A stretch of DNA of 64,000 nt from Mucilaginibacter sp. SMC90 (lineage in GTDB: Bacteria > Bacteroidota > Bacteroidia > Sphingobacteriales > Sphingobacteriaceae), in NCBI RefSeq assembly GCF_022811725.1, contig NZ_CP094527.1, positions 5,952,001 through 6,016,000 of the forward strand, given 5' to 3'. The notes beneath the pieces were generated by a model. The model was not told where the DNA came from. It saw nothing but the letters and a program-made list of their open reading frames with translations, and did not search any database. Position 1 is the stretch's first letter. Each line of letters starts with the position of its first letter. The translations under genes were made by a program, and so were the position numbers. Of this stretch, positions 7,854-16,599 are shown piece after piece.

Positions 7854-10058
7854 CTACTTAAAATAATCGCCGGGATGATAAGTACGCATGGCGTGTTTTA
7901 AAACATCTTTTTTATAAAATAGCACATCTTTAAACTTACCATCAATAATACCCTGCTCCTGATCAGTAAAATTTTTTGATGCAGGATCAAAGGAGCTTCC
8001 ACCGTTTACAATGCTTTTGGCTTTTAACCGTGCACCAAATTCCACAACAGCGATAAAACTATTACCCGAATATCCATAGCGCCTGTTAGTATTCATGGTA
8101 CGACTTTGGAACGATGGCAGCTGACCGAAGCCTGAACCGGTTAAACCAACAGGGATACTTGGTTTATTATCATCAAAGCTAATGCCATCGCCAGGGCGCT
8201 GGTAGCGGTTCATATCCCCCCACTCCACTTTCCAGGTACCAAACCGAGTTTGCAAATCTTTAACAACGTCGCTTAACCATGCTAATTGCTGTGCGGGGCT
8301 TATAGTTTTAGCCAGTGTTTGAAAGCGGTTGATAATAAATGTACTCTCCTGGTCAGTTTTAGGCGGAGGCAGGGCCTTTACCATTAAGGAGCCCCATTCT
8401 ATAGCAAGTGAACTGGCTACAGAATGGATCGCCGTATTCCTGTCCCATTGCTGAAGTATCTCTATCGGTTGGGCCAGTGCATGTTTTGTTGAATCGGGGG
8501 CGGCCTCATAAGCTTTAAAAAGAGATGGCAGCAGATCATCAAAAGCTGCAAGGTAATGATCATAGCCTTTAGCTACGAGGCCGTCAAGCGTAAGGTTCTT
8601 TGCATCTTTCAGGATCCTGATTGCTGTTATAGCCCGGTAGTTTTCGCCATCGGGTGCCATGTAAGCAGGATATCTGTTTTTATCCGGACTTGAAGTACCA
8701 GACGCAGTATACGGTGTAGAATTACAATTCTGGATCCAGCCGGTAGCCGGATTAGCAATAGTAATGATCTCGCTCAGTTTATGTACACCCCGCCATTCGG
8801 TAGCCGAAGTGCTGCCGTCAACCGGTAAACTCCAGTCATAATCAGGATTACGTTTAGGGATGAAATTTCCATACCAAAAAATGGTGTTCCCTTTATCATC
8901 AGCATAAACTGTACTATTGGTAGCATTTGATACCAGGTTCATGGCTCTTTTATATTCAGCCAGGTTATTGGCTTTTGTTATCAACCATGACTCAACCAGG
9001 GCGTTGTACGAGCGGTTGTTAGCTTTAAGCGTAAGCCACCTGCCATCCCTGGCACCTAATACCGGGCCGTGGTGGGTATAATAACCGGTTATAGATCGTT
9101 GTTCAACCTCAGCGCCTTTTTTTATTTTGAAGGATAGGTTACGGGTGACAACCGGTCTTAATTTACCATCATATTCATAATACCATTTGCCATCCTTCTT
9201 GCTCACCTTTTCGGCGTACAAATCGGCCACGTCAGCATAAGAGCTGGTATGCATCCAGCCGCAATGCTGGTTAAAGCCCTGGTAAATAAAAAATTGTCCC
9301 CATGTAACAGCGCCATAAGCATTAAGCCCCTCGTTGCTTACCAGCTCCACCTCACTTCGGAAATAAAACGGAACATGGGGGTTGATATACAATAAAGCGT
9401 GCCCCGAGGCCGATCTTGATGGTGATATGGCGAAACCATTTGACCCTGTTTCGCGCTCATTTACCATATTGTAACTATCTTTTTCCTGCTTGCTGCTTAG
9501 CGCACCCAGTTTTTCGGGATCAGCGCTGTAAAAATCTTTGGTTTCGCTTAGCTTAAGGCTTCCGGTTTCGGTAGCAGCAACGCTACCGTCGGTAAACATC
9601 AGCGCATACCAAGGCTCAAAATGCTTAAATACCTGCGGCTTTATTTCCGGATGTTTGTATAAATAGTAGTTGACACCATCGGCAAAAGCATCCAATAATT
9701 TTCGAAACCAGGGGGCGCTTGCCTTATAATCTTTAATGGCATCGGCGCTATCGGCTATTAATTGCAATTGCACGTCGGTATATAAATTAGCCTCACCGTC
9801 AACTTCGGCCTGTTTGCCCAACTGGTAAAGGTAATTGCGTTCGATACCTTTAAAATTATCCTCGCATTCGGTATACATCAATCCAAAAACAACCGAGGCA
9901 TCTGTTTTTCCATAGATATGAGGAACTCCCCAATTATCCCGAATAATGGTTACAGTTTTGGCTAACATTTCTGCCCGCTTTATTTCCTTATGATTAATTT
10001 TTTGAGCAAAAACCAAAGCTGGAAGAAACATTAAAACGATGCTTAAATTAACTTTCAT
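7854..10058 (-). CDS. Penicillin-acylase/AHL-acylase family Ntn hydrolase
   Basis: 734 residues, normal length for the S45 family of N-terminal nucleophile hydrolases. After a signal peptide (to about residue 19) the alpha-chain region contains TIIRDNWGVPHIYG and the family YTECEDNF block. GSNGFAISPSRS places the nucleophile Ser at residue 206, the expected first residue of the beta subunit after self-cleavage; NPHVPF and WGQFFIYQGFN follow. Such periplasmic enzymes hydrolyse amide bonds of acyl-homoserine lactones, aculeacin, penicillins or other acyl amides; substrate choice cannot be read. The linker before Ser206 contains the usual spacer. Confidence 0.9.
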   Translation of the reverse strand: MKVNLSIVLMFLPALVFAQKINHKEIKRAEMLAKTVTIIRDNWGVPHIYGKTDASVVFGLMYTECEDNFKGIERNYLYQLGKQAEVDGEANLYTDVQLQLIADSADAIKDYKASAPWFRKLLDAFADGVNYYLYKHPEIKPQVFKHFEPWYALMFTDGSVAATETGSLKLSETKDFYSADPEKLGALSSKQEKDSYNMVNERETGSNGFAISPSRSASGHALLYINPHVPFYFRSEVELVSNEGLNAYGAVTWGQFFIYQGFNQHCGWMHTSSYADVADLYAEKVSKKDGKWYYEYDGKLRPVVTRNLSFKIKKGAEVEQRSITGYYTHHGPVLGARDGRWLTLKANNRSYNALVESWLITKANNLAEYKRAMNLVSNATNSTVYADDKGNTIFWYGNFIPKRNPDYDWSLPVDGSTSATEWRGVHKLSEIITIANPATGWIQNCNSTPYTASGTSSPDKNRYPAYMAPDGENYRAITAIRILKDAKNLTLDGLVAKGYDHYLAAFDDLLPSLFKAYEAAPDSTKHALAQPIEILQQWDRNTAIHSVASSLAIEWGSLMVKALPPPKTDQESTFIINRFQTLAKTISPAQQLAWLSDVVKDLQTRFGTWKVEWGDMNRYQRPGDGISFDDNKPSIPVGLTGSGFGQLPSFQSRTMNTNRRYGYSGNSFIAVVEFGARLKAKSIVNGGSSFDPASKNFTDQEQGIIDGKFKDVLFYKKDVLKHAMRTYHPGDYFK

Positions 10059-10131
10059 GGTAACAGCAATTTTACTAAGTAAATTATCTATGTAAATGTG
10101 AAGAAAACGATACTTTTTAAAGATTTTGAGG

Positions 10132-10139
10132 TAAATTTG
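10132..10139 (+). promoter_or_regulatory. Candidate -7 promoter element without an ORF downstream
   Basis: Exact TAnnTTTG match (TAAATTTG) on the plus strand, 227 bp upstream of an intrinsic terminator and with no plausible protein gene between. No good TTG lies at the -33 position, so the promoter is weakly supported. Confidence 0.3.
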
Positions 10140-10365
10140 GAGATTAATTCATAATAATTACATCGCACCGCCGTTTTTATTCAACTATTCACAATCGGTT
10201 TTTTGGAGGTAATTATTCTATACTGCCAAAGCGGTGTAGTTAATTGTTAATGTCTTTTCTGTACCGGCAAGCAATACGGTATCTGAATATAAAGAGCTTA
10301 GGTATATATTTAATATGATATCTGAGATTTAGTTGATTCAATATCATTTGAGACGTGATATTGTG

Positions 10366-10401
10366 TGCGTTCCGGGGTGAGATACGGAACGCATTTTTTT
10401 T
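10366..10401 (+). terminator. Orphan plus-strand intrinsic terminator
   Basis: TGCGTTCC (10366-10373) pairs with GGAACGCA (10386-10393), followed by at least eight T. There is no plus-strand gene upstream for more than 2.4 kb, so it may end a non-coding RNA starting near 10145. The only small frame upstream (ATG 10250, 22 codons) is unremarkable. Confidence 0.65.
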
Positions 10402-10404
10402 TGG

Positions 10405-10744
10405 TTCACTGGTTCATTAGTTCAGTTGTTCATTAGTCTTAGCACAGAGGCTATCCATTTTATTGGTTTTAGTTCACTGGTTCATTAGTTCAGTTGTTCG
10501 TTAGTCTTAGCACAGAGGCTATCCATTTTATTGGTTTTAGTTCACTGGTTCATTTGTTCAGTTGTTCATTAGTCTTAGCACAGAGGCTATCCATTTCATT
10601 GGTTTTAGTTCACGGGTTCATTTGTTCAGTTGTTCATTAGTCTTAGCACAGAGGCTATCCATTTCATTGGTTTTAGTTCACGGGTTCATTTGTTCAGTTG
10701 TTCATTAGTCTTAGCACAGAGGCTATCCATTTTTATTGGTAGTT
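10405..10744. repeat. Five tandem copies of a 68-bp unit
   Basis: Units start at 10405, 10473, 10541, 10609 and 10677, exactly 68 bp apart, each beginning TTCACTGGTTCATTAGTTCA or a close variant and containing TCTTAGCACAGAGGCTATCC. Variants are graded: copies 1-2 have CATTAGTTC, copies 3-5 CATTTGTTC, copies 4-5 CACGGG. An inverted relative of the first 33 bases lies at 10766-10806 and runs into the last codons of the neighbouring gene. Units abut with no unique spacers. Confidence 0.95.
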
Positions 10745-10797
10745 ACCATACTCACAAACTATTTACTAATGAACCAGTGAACAAATGAACTAATGAA

Positions 10798-11889
10798 CTA
10801 ATGAACCCACTTATCCCTGTACCACGCCATAGCTAATAATACCATGCGGTTATAGGTTTCGAGGCCCTGGGGCTGGTTATTTGCTTTCAGAAAATTGTCG
10901 TAAAAAACACTGCTTATGGCACCAAGCTTATTTTCGTAAGCAAGCCAATAGTTTCGTTCGGTGATGTAATCGCTGCGTACTTCTTTGCTTATCAGTGCTT
11001 TAAGCTCTTTATGGGCAACTGTATCACGGGCACCAAGCGAATGCATAAATTCTTGTACTCCAAGATGATAGGCCGAATAGCGCAATAACCTGTCGTGCGA
11101 TTTGACAGCGATAATAAAACCAGCAAAATCTGCTTCATCTTCGGCACCATATCCCATCTGATGTGACATTTCATGGCAAACAACAAAGGGACGGTTAAAA
11201 ACGGGCATCTGGTAATTGACCTGGGCTTCGGAGGTAAAAGGATTATAATAGCCAGATGTACCGATATAATTTAATATAGGTGTAAGTATAGATGGTTTGA
11301 TATCGGGACTGTAAGCTTTGAAATTGGCAGAATCTCTGCTGAGCGTATAAATAGCGTGACGGGCTGTATTATAAATGCGTGTATTGCCCTGCGCCCAGTC
11401 TGCAGGTGTAAGGCGCGCACGTGTAACGTTGGCACTGTCTATCAGCATCCGGGTTACGGCTTTAAGATCGGCAGTTGTAAAAGCTGTATCCCTGAGCCCA
11501 AACCGCTCGGAAGCTGGCAATCTGAAATAATTCATCCCCCATAAAATATAAAACGCCGCTATACCCGCCTGGATGCCTATGATCAATCCTAAAAATAACC
11601 TGCCTGCTTTTTGAAACTGCTTCTTAAACAGCAGGGTAAATAACCTCACCACGGCGTAGATCAGATAAATAACAACGGCTATATACAGAATATCGCCCAT
11701 GCTAAACGGAAATATATTTAAAACGGAGTGAAAAACCCGGCAAACAACAATGTAAAAACCATTGGCGTAGTAATGCTCAACGGCAGCAGGGTGATCTGCA
11801 AATAACATCAGTAAAAAAATAACCGATGCCATTAATATTATTACGATAATTTTTTTTTGTACAGGTTTTATTTTGGTTGGGCTGCGCAT
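10798..11889 (-). CDS. DUF3810 membrane metalloprotein (HExxH)
   Basis: 363 residues. Three hydrophobic segments (about residues 14-32, 62-90, 98-118) anchor the protein; the C-terminal domain contains HEMSHQMGYGAEDEADF with the zinc-protease-like HExxH (His239, Glu240, His243) and a possible third ligand Glu252. This is the DUF3810 family, common in Bacteroidota; peptidase activity is plausible from the motif but not shown. The last codons and stop (GTTCATTAG) come from an inverted relative of the adjacent 68-bp tandem repeat, so the C-terminus may have been changed by the repeat. Confidence 0.88.
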   Translation of the reverse strand: MRSPTKIKPVQKKIIVIILMASVIFLLMLFADHPAAVEHYYANGFYIVVCRVFHSVLNIFPFSMGDILYIAVVIYLIYAVVRLFTLLFKKQFQKAGRLFLGLIIGIQAGIAAFYILWGMNYFRLPASERFGLRDTAFTTADLKAVTRMLIDSANVTRARLTPADWAQGNTRIYNTARHAIYTLSRDSANFKAYSPDIKPSILTPILNYIGTSGYYNPFTSEAQVNYQMPVFNRPFVVCHEMSHQMGYGAEDEADFAGFIIAVKSHDRLLRYSAYHLGVQEFMHSLGARDTVAHKELKALISKEVRSDYITERNYWLAYENKLGAISSVFYDNFLKANNQPQGLETYNRMVLLAMAWYRDKWVH

Positions 11890-11944
11890 TATGTTGTGTA
11901 AATATAGCGCTTTACGATGAGGTTAAAAAGAGACGCTATTGCAT

Positions 11945-11969
11945 AAAAAAAGCCCCCTGTCCGGGGGCT
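11945..11969 (-). terminator. Intrinsic terminator of the DUF2911 gene
   Basis: AGCCCCC (11951-11957) pairs with GGGGGCT (11963-11969); the A-run 11945-11950 is the U-tract on the minus strand. It lies 33 bp past the stop of the DUF2911 gene. Confidence 0.85.
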
Positions 11970-12002
11970 TTAAACACTGAAAATAAGGTTACTAAATATT
12001 TT

Positions 12003-12530
12003 TTACTTTACAGAAACCGGCACAACGATCTTATCCCAGAACATGCAAAAGCTTTTTGCATCAACTGTATAAACCAACCTTTCGTGCATTGGTGCTGCTT
12101 TAGTTTTTACGTTTACGCGAAGTGCATCTTTTGATTCATCGTATTTGAACGCACCCCATTGTTTGGCCACTTTGTTAAAAATAGCTGTCCATGTGCCGTT
12201 TTCGTTAGGAATCAGGAAAAATCCGTAGGTTCCTGCAGCCAATGTTTTACCTTCAACTTTAATATCTTTTGATGTTGTAAAAGTGGTGGCTTCATTAGCA
12301 CCTGCACGCCATACTTTACCGTAGGCCTCTAAACCGCCCCAAATTTTACGGCCTTTAACCGATGGGCTGCCATAATTAATAGTAATGGTTGAACCTGCTG
12401 CTGTACCACTTACGCTATCACGCGGGCTTGCTGGTTTGTCCTGGGCAAAAGTTGCTGCTGATAAAAATAAGGCAAAAACAAACAGGAATGCTGCCTTAAG
12501 CTGAAATGATTTTTTCATAAGATTTCTCAT
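12003..12530 (-). CDS. DUF2911 secreted protein
   Basis: 175 residues from the first ATG; a second ATG at 12518 gives a better signal-peptide start (MKKSFQLKAAFLFVFALFLS, cleavage after ATFAQ). The mature protein is the DUF2911 domain: ITINYGSPSVKGRKIWGGL, VWRAGANEATTFTTSKD and KTLAAGTYGFFLIPNENG. Function is unknown; the domain is a beta-rich periplasmic module frequent in Bacteroidota. Monocistronic, with its own terminator. Confidence 0.92.
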   Translation of the reverse strand: MRNLMKKSFQLKAAFLFVFALFLSAATFAQDKPASPRDSVSGTAAGSTITINYGSPSVKGRKIWGGLEAYGKVWRAGANEATTFTTSKDIKVEGKTLAAGTYGFFLIPNENGTWTAIFNKVAKQWGAFKYDESKDALRVNVKTKAAPMHERLVYTVDAKSFCMFWDKIVVPVSVK

Positions 12531-12752
12531 AATTATTTAAGTAAATATAGATTGAAATTTGGTTTAAAAACAACTATTCGTTTAAATACCTTCGAGAGGT
12601 GATTTTAACATATAAAACATTGAAAATAAACAACTGGTGTTTAAACTATTTGAATTTTATACTGTTTAACTAATTGAAGGATCATATTGCAATTAGGAAT
12701 ACACCGGAGGGATTCATAGCCCAAAGGTTAAACAATTGTTGTGGTTTTTTTA

Positions 12753-12778
12753 CCCTGCCTACCATGGCAGGGTTTTTT
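12753..12778 (+). terminator. Orphan plus-strand intrinsic terminator
   Basis: CCCTGCC (12753-12759) pairs with GGCAGGG (12666-type arm at 12766-12772), followed by TTTTTT. Both flanking genes are on the minus strand, and the minus-strand side lacks a U-tract, so it would end an unannotated plus-strand RNA from 12531-12752 or be a relic. Confidence 0.6.
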
Positions 12779-12789
12779 ATGCAATAACA

Positions 12790-15192
12790 TCATTGTACCT
12801 TATAAGTTAAAACATTGCGCCCAATGTTACCGGCCTCATCAATACCCTCTATTACCAAACGATAAGTCCCCTTACCATCTGCGTTAAAAAAATCAAACGA
12901 GGCATTGCCGTCTTTATCTGTCACTATATTGGGGCTCCAGTATATAGCAGTCCTTGTATCGGGTTTTTCGCTGTTTGTTTTTGTATTTTCATAAACAGGT
13001 GTATAAAAAGTACGGGCCTTGTAAAACCCTTTTGCAGTATAATACAATAATCCATCACCAAGTTTCTTATTAGCCGCCGGGAGTGCCCCTTTCCGGCTCT
13101 TGATCACCAAAACACCATTAGCACCCCTCATGCCATATATAGATGCGTCAAGGTTTTTAAGTACTTTAACACTTTCAATATCAGCTATATTTAAATCATT
13201 AACAGATGCGCCTTGCTGCATAGTTACGTCATCAACAATGATAAGCATGGGCCCGCCCTGCAAATCATTAACTTTATCGGCCAAAAACGGCACCCCATTT
13301 TTCAAAACAACACCAATTAACCGCCCCTGTAAACCCGAAGTAACACTAACCTGGTCTTTAAGGTTCTCCTTTCCTAAAACCTGGGTACTATGGCCCTCCT
13401 CTTCATTTTTTTTATCGTATATCATTACCTCATCCAATACTTTGCCGGATACACTTGCCATATAAACAGGCTGTGCCCTTAGCTCGGCATTTTTGTAATT
13501 GGCCGCAGCGTTGTCATTTTCGGTATTGGCGGGTAAAGAGGTTAATGCCTTTTCAGGATCAAGAGTGATTATTGTGTTACTTCTTTCGATGGCTGTTACC
13601 GCCTGGATCAAAAATTGGGTTTTATCAACGTAGGCAATACCACGGAATGCAAATTTACCTTCAGCATCTGTAGTTTGGGTTAACACAGAACCGCCGTTTT
13701 GCGGCATAAGGGTTACCGTGCCACCATCTACCGGCTTACCATCCATGGTTTTTACATGGCCCGAAAGATCAAAGCCACCTTCGGCCTTATAAGCAATGTC
13801 TGCTGTTTTGCTATCACTTAATAACTGTTTCCACTCAAACCTGCGATACCCCTGGGTAAGCATCAATATATCCAGGTTTGAGCGGGTATCATTGTTAACA
13901 TTGGCAAAATAATAATTAGGTTGTTCAACTGCGCCCCTCAAATCTGAAGTTAACAGCAGATTGGATAATATGGTACTTTCGTCATCTTCGGCAATAGGTA
14001 CTTTACCTTCGTCAACAACCGCTGCAGACAAATAGCTTTTTGCCGCCGCGCCACTTTTATTTTTTGTATTGATTGCGATATGCACTTTCCCCCTTACCGA
14101 ATATAAAGGTTTATCGCTGACTGGTGTGATGTTCAACTGATCGGCGTTCTGAATAAAGGCAATACGTTCATTAAGCGGCTCGCCTCCGGCCGAAAACAGG
14201 GTAACCTGTGCCAGCCCTGTTTTAAAATCATTTTTATTGAGATTAAGGTCAAGAACCTGGTTATCAAGCACCGCCTTTACCGACCTGATAGAACCACCCG
14301 AATATATAATTACTCCAAACTCTTTGTTTTTATTTTTGAGGTAATAAGCTTTGTTGGCATTTATTTCGATACCCAGTTTTTCCGGATAGTCGTTATTAAC
14401 CGTTAAAGTTATCCCCTCGTCATATGCCTTTGGTAAATCAACCGTTACCTTGGTACCATCTGCATAGGTCAGTTTAGCTTTATAAGTTTTGCCGGCTTCT
14501 GCAGTAATAAATATAAGGCCCATACCCAGGTGTTTCGATTCAAATTTGGTTACCTCAACATTGGCATTATCAACAACAACACCCTTTACATTAATTCCGA
14601 GCCCGTTGGCAGCCACGGCTTTAAAAGCTAATTTGGCAGGTATGCCATTTACAAAACTGCCGCCTTCCGGAAAAAATTGAATTTCGGCTTTACCTGTTCT
14701 TGCGGCTAAGGTAGTTTTGTTAAGGGGTAATTTCCGACCGTTGATGTTAACTTGCTGATCAAAAAAATTATCCTGCCCGTTGTTCAACATCCATTTTGTA
14801 TAAGCCCTGACGCGGTATGTACCTTTCGGCAGGTTGCCGGCGAGGCTAAAATCGCCCGCGGCCAAACCATTAATCAATTGTAATGATATAGTTTGCATCA
14901 CGGAGTCTACGGGGCTAACCAGGTCAACATGTAGCAGACCGCTTAGTGTTGAAAGTTCATGCTGCTCGCCAAGGGTTACATATGCCTTAAAATAAAGTGT
15001 ATCGCCGGCGTTGTAGTAGGGTTTATCCAAATGCAGATAAGCTTTTTCAATTGCCTTATTGGCCGATAAAGTTTGAAGCCGCGATACCGCCCCGTCTAAG
15101 GAAGTAACAGGCGAAACTTGCTTATCATTTTGTGAAAAAGCAGACATATAGCAGCACAATGCCGCTAAAAGCAGTGATACATTTTTTTTCAT
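12790..15192 (-). CDS. Secreted MG2-like / TonB-plug-domain protein
   Basis: 800 residues. A signal peptide (to AFSQ) leads into KAIEKAYLHLDKPYYNAGDTLYFKAYV, the start of an alpha-2-macroglobulin MG2-like domain. Further beta-sandwich repeats follow, then a carboxypeptidase-regulatory-like insert (FDLSGHVKTMDGKPVDGGTV, about residues 470-540) and a TonB-receptor plug-like segment near 600-700 with ADIESVKVLKNLDASIYG and GANGVLVIKSRKG. It has no outer-membrane barrel, so it is not a transporter by itself. This architecture is widespread in Bacteroidota and of unknown function, perhaps in surface protein binding. It is transcribed alone. Confidence 0.82.
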   Translation of the reverse strand: MKKNVSLLLAALCCYMSAFSQNDKQVSPVTSLDGAVSRLQTLSANKAIEKAYLHLDKPYYNAGDTLYFKAYVTLGEQHELSTLSGLLHVDLVSPVDSVMQTISLQLINGLAAGDFSLAGNLPKGTYRVRAYTKWMLNNGQDNFFDQQVNINGRKLPLNKTTLAARTGKAEIQFFPEGGSFVNGIPAKLAFKAVAANGLGINVKGVVVDNANVEVTKFESKHLGMGLIFITAEAGKTYKAKLTYADGTKVTVDLPKAYDEGITLTVNNDYPEKLGIEINANKAYYLKNKNKEFGVIIYSGGSIRSVKAVLDNQVLDLNLNKNDFKTGLAQVTLFSAGGEPLNERIAFIQNADQLNITPVSDKPLYSVRGKVHIAINTKNKSGAAAKSYLSAAVVDEGKVPIAEDDESTILSNLLLTSDLRGAVEQPNYYFANVNNDTRSNLDILMLTQGYRRFEWKQLLSDSKTADIAYKAEGGFDLSGHVKTMDGKPVDGGTVTLMPQNGGSVLTQTTDAEGKFAFRGIAYVDKTQFLIQAVTAIERSNTIITLDPEKALTSLPANTENDNAAANYKNAELRAQPVYMASVSGKVLDEVMIYDKKNEEEGHSTQVLGKENLKDQVSVTSGLQGRLIGVVLKNGVPFLADKVNDLQGGPMLIIVDDVTMQQGASVNDLNIADIESVKVLKNLDASIYGMRGANGVLVIKSRKGALPAANKKLGDGLLYYTAKGFYKARTFYTPVYENTKTNSEKPDTRTAIYWSPNIVTDKDGNASFDFFNADGKGTYRLVIEGIDEAGNIGRNVLTYKVQ

Positions 15193-15311
15193 ATACAGGA
15201 CTTTAGTTCAGGTTATTAATTGGTTATATAAAGAGAAATAAATATAAGTAATAATTTACAATAAAATACTCACATTAAAATAGTTATATACAACCTAAAT
15301 AACCTACCCTG

Positions 15312-15518
15312 CTATTGCGTAAGTTCAGCGTCCTGCTTCATCTCTTCCCAATAAAGTGTTTCAAGATAGATACCGTTTTGAATGGCCACACGCGTACGTA
15401 TTTTTTCTAATTCGGCCTTCACTTCTTCATTGTTGAGCCCACGGCCCAGCGAATGGTAATAAATGGCGTAACCTGTTCGGCTGTTTACGCATTTATATTG
15501 CTTTTCCCCGGCTTTCAT
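15312..15518 (-). CDS. Small cytoplasmic protein, unknown function
   Basis: 68 residues starting at ATG 15518. Mixed charged and aromatic composition (KCVNSRTGYAIYYHSLGRGL, then a helical EEVKAELEKIRTRVA) looks like a genuine compact protein rather than noise. I do not recognise the family. It lies alone, followed by an AT-rich gap before the MG2-like gene. Confidence 0.65.
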   Translation of the reverse strand: MKAGEKQYKCVNSRTGYAIYYHSLGRGLNNEEVKAELEKIRTRVAIQNGIYLETLYWEEMKQDAELTQ

Positions 15519-15672
15519 AATCGGATTAACTAATATAAATACAATGCAGCAAATGATTGGATTGTTTTAATTAAACTTAAATGTTACACAATTTTCTTTA
15601 TTCAACCAGCAGGTTTCTTTTTACTTTAAATCAACAAGTTACAACACAAGCAACTTCACTTTATTACATTGG

Positions 15673-15728
15673 CTTAACCATTCTTAACATTAACTTAACA
15701 ATTAGCATCTTATTAATAGTTACTTTTA
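15673..15728 (+). promoter_or_regulatory. Pho-box-like direct repeats and promoter of the DUF47 gene
   Basis: Three direct repeats CTTAAC(C/A) start at 15673, 15683 and 15694, that is, at 10- and 11-bp steps, the helical spacing used by PhoB/PhoP-type regulators (TTAACA in Bacillus, CTTAACCT in cyanobacteria). Twenty bp downstream lies TACTTTTA (15721-15728), a 7/8 match to the Bacteroidota -7 element, so the repeats cover the -33 region as in activator-dependent Pho promoters. Confidence 0.5.
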
Positions 15729-15809
15729 CACGCTGAATAATTTATAGTGACATATTTTAAAATCCGCTTAATATAACTACTGTAAATTCACGACTGATAA
15801 AACAGATCA

Positions 15810-16457
15810 ATGAAGAGCACTAACTCAAAATCGATATTCCCAAACTCAAACCAGGTTTTTTACGATTTGTTCAACGCTGCTGTAGCCAATGTTACCGAAA
15901 TGGCCAGGTTGCTTAACGAAGCCGTTAACGCCCCAACGTCATACGAGCAAAAATTCAATTTTGCCCATATCGACAAGTTAAAATTTAAAAGTTACGAGAT
16001 AACACACAGGGTATTTTCAGAATCGGGCCGTACACTGATATCCCCATTTAACCGTAAAGACATGTGCGACCTTGCATCGGCTATTGATGATGTGGCCGAT
16101 AGGATTACCATGGCTGCCCGCAGGATAAACCTTTATAATGTACCTGCTATTACACAACCTATAGTTGATTTGGCGGCCCTGATCCTGCAAACAAGTACTG
16201 AGCTTGAAAAAGCTGTTAATGCGATGAATAACCTGAGTAAATCGCCCGAAATTTTTGAGCTTTGCAGCAATATTAAAAAACTGGAGGCCCAGGCCGATTC
16301 AGTTCATAATAAAGCCTTTGCCGATTTGCTTAACAATGAAAAAGATCCGATTGAGCTAATTAAATACACTGACGTTTTTGCAGCAATGGAAACTGCTACC
16401 GACAGTTGTGAAGACACTACCCTGATCATTGAAAGTATTTTGATCAAGAATGGGTAA
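15810..16457 (+). CDS. DUF47 family (PhoU-like) phosphate-transport regulator
   Basis: 215 residues, the length of DUF47/YkaA proteins, all-helical and related to PhoU. Matching features include EITHRVFSESGRTLISPFNRKD, DLASAIDDVADRI and the C-terminal ETATDSCEDTTLIIESILIKN. These proteins usually sit directly before a PiT-type phosphate transporter and control it. Here the gene is followed by its own terminator and no transporter gene is in the window, so it is an orphan. The Pho-box-like repeats upstream suggest phosphate-starvation control. Confidence 0.9.
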   Translation: MKSTNSKSIFPNSNQVFYDLFNAAVANVTEMARLLNEAVNAPTSYEQKFNFAHIDKLKFKSYEITHRVFSESGRTLISPFNRKDMCDLASAIDDVADRITMAARRINLYNVPAITQPIVDLAALILQTSTELEKAVNAMNNLSKSPEIFELCSNIKKLEAQADSVHNKAFADLLNNEKDPIELIKYTDVFAAMETATDSCEDTTLIIESILIKNG

Positions 16458-16504
16458 TCTCTACTAAATCCACTCCACTCCAAAGGAGATGATTTTTATA
16501 AAAC

Positions 16505-16537
16505 AAAAAAAGCGATGAGTTATCATCGCTTTTTTTG
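16505..16537. terminator. Intrinsic terminator (bidirectional)
   Basis: AGCGATGA (16511-16518) pairs with TCATCGCT (16523-16530), with A-run before and T-run after. It serves the DUF47 gene and, in reverse, the convergent outer-membrane protein gene. Confidence 0.88.
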
Positions 16538-16599
16538 TTAGTACCATTTATTTTAAAGCCCTCGCCTTTGGAGCGGGTTGGGCGGCTGAGGCCCCTCTC

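Noticed and set aside
10405..10744. CRISPR-like array
   Set aside because: The 68-bp units abut with no unique spacers, are longer than CRISPR repeats and there are no cas genes in the window.
13100..13465. 121-codon frame antisense to the MG2-like gene
   Set aside because: Frame shadow of the larger gene; composition reflects its codon bias.
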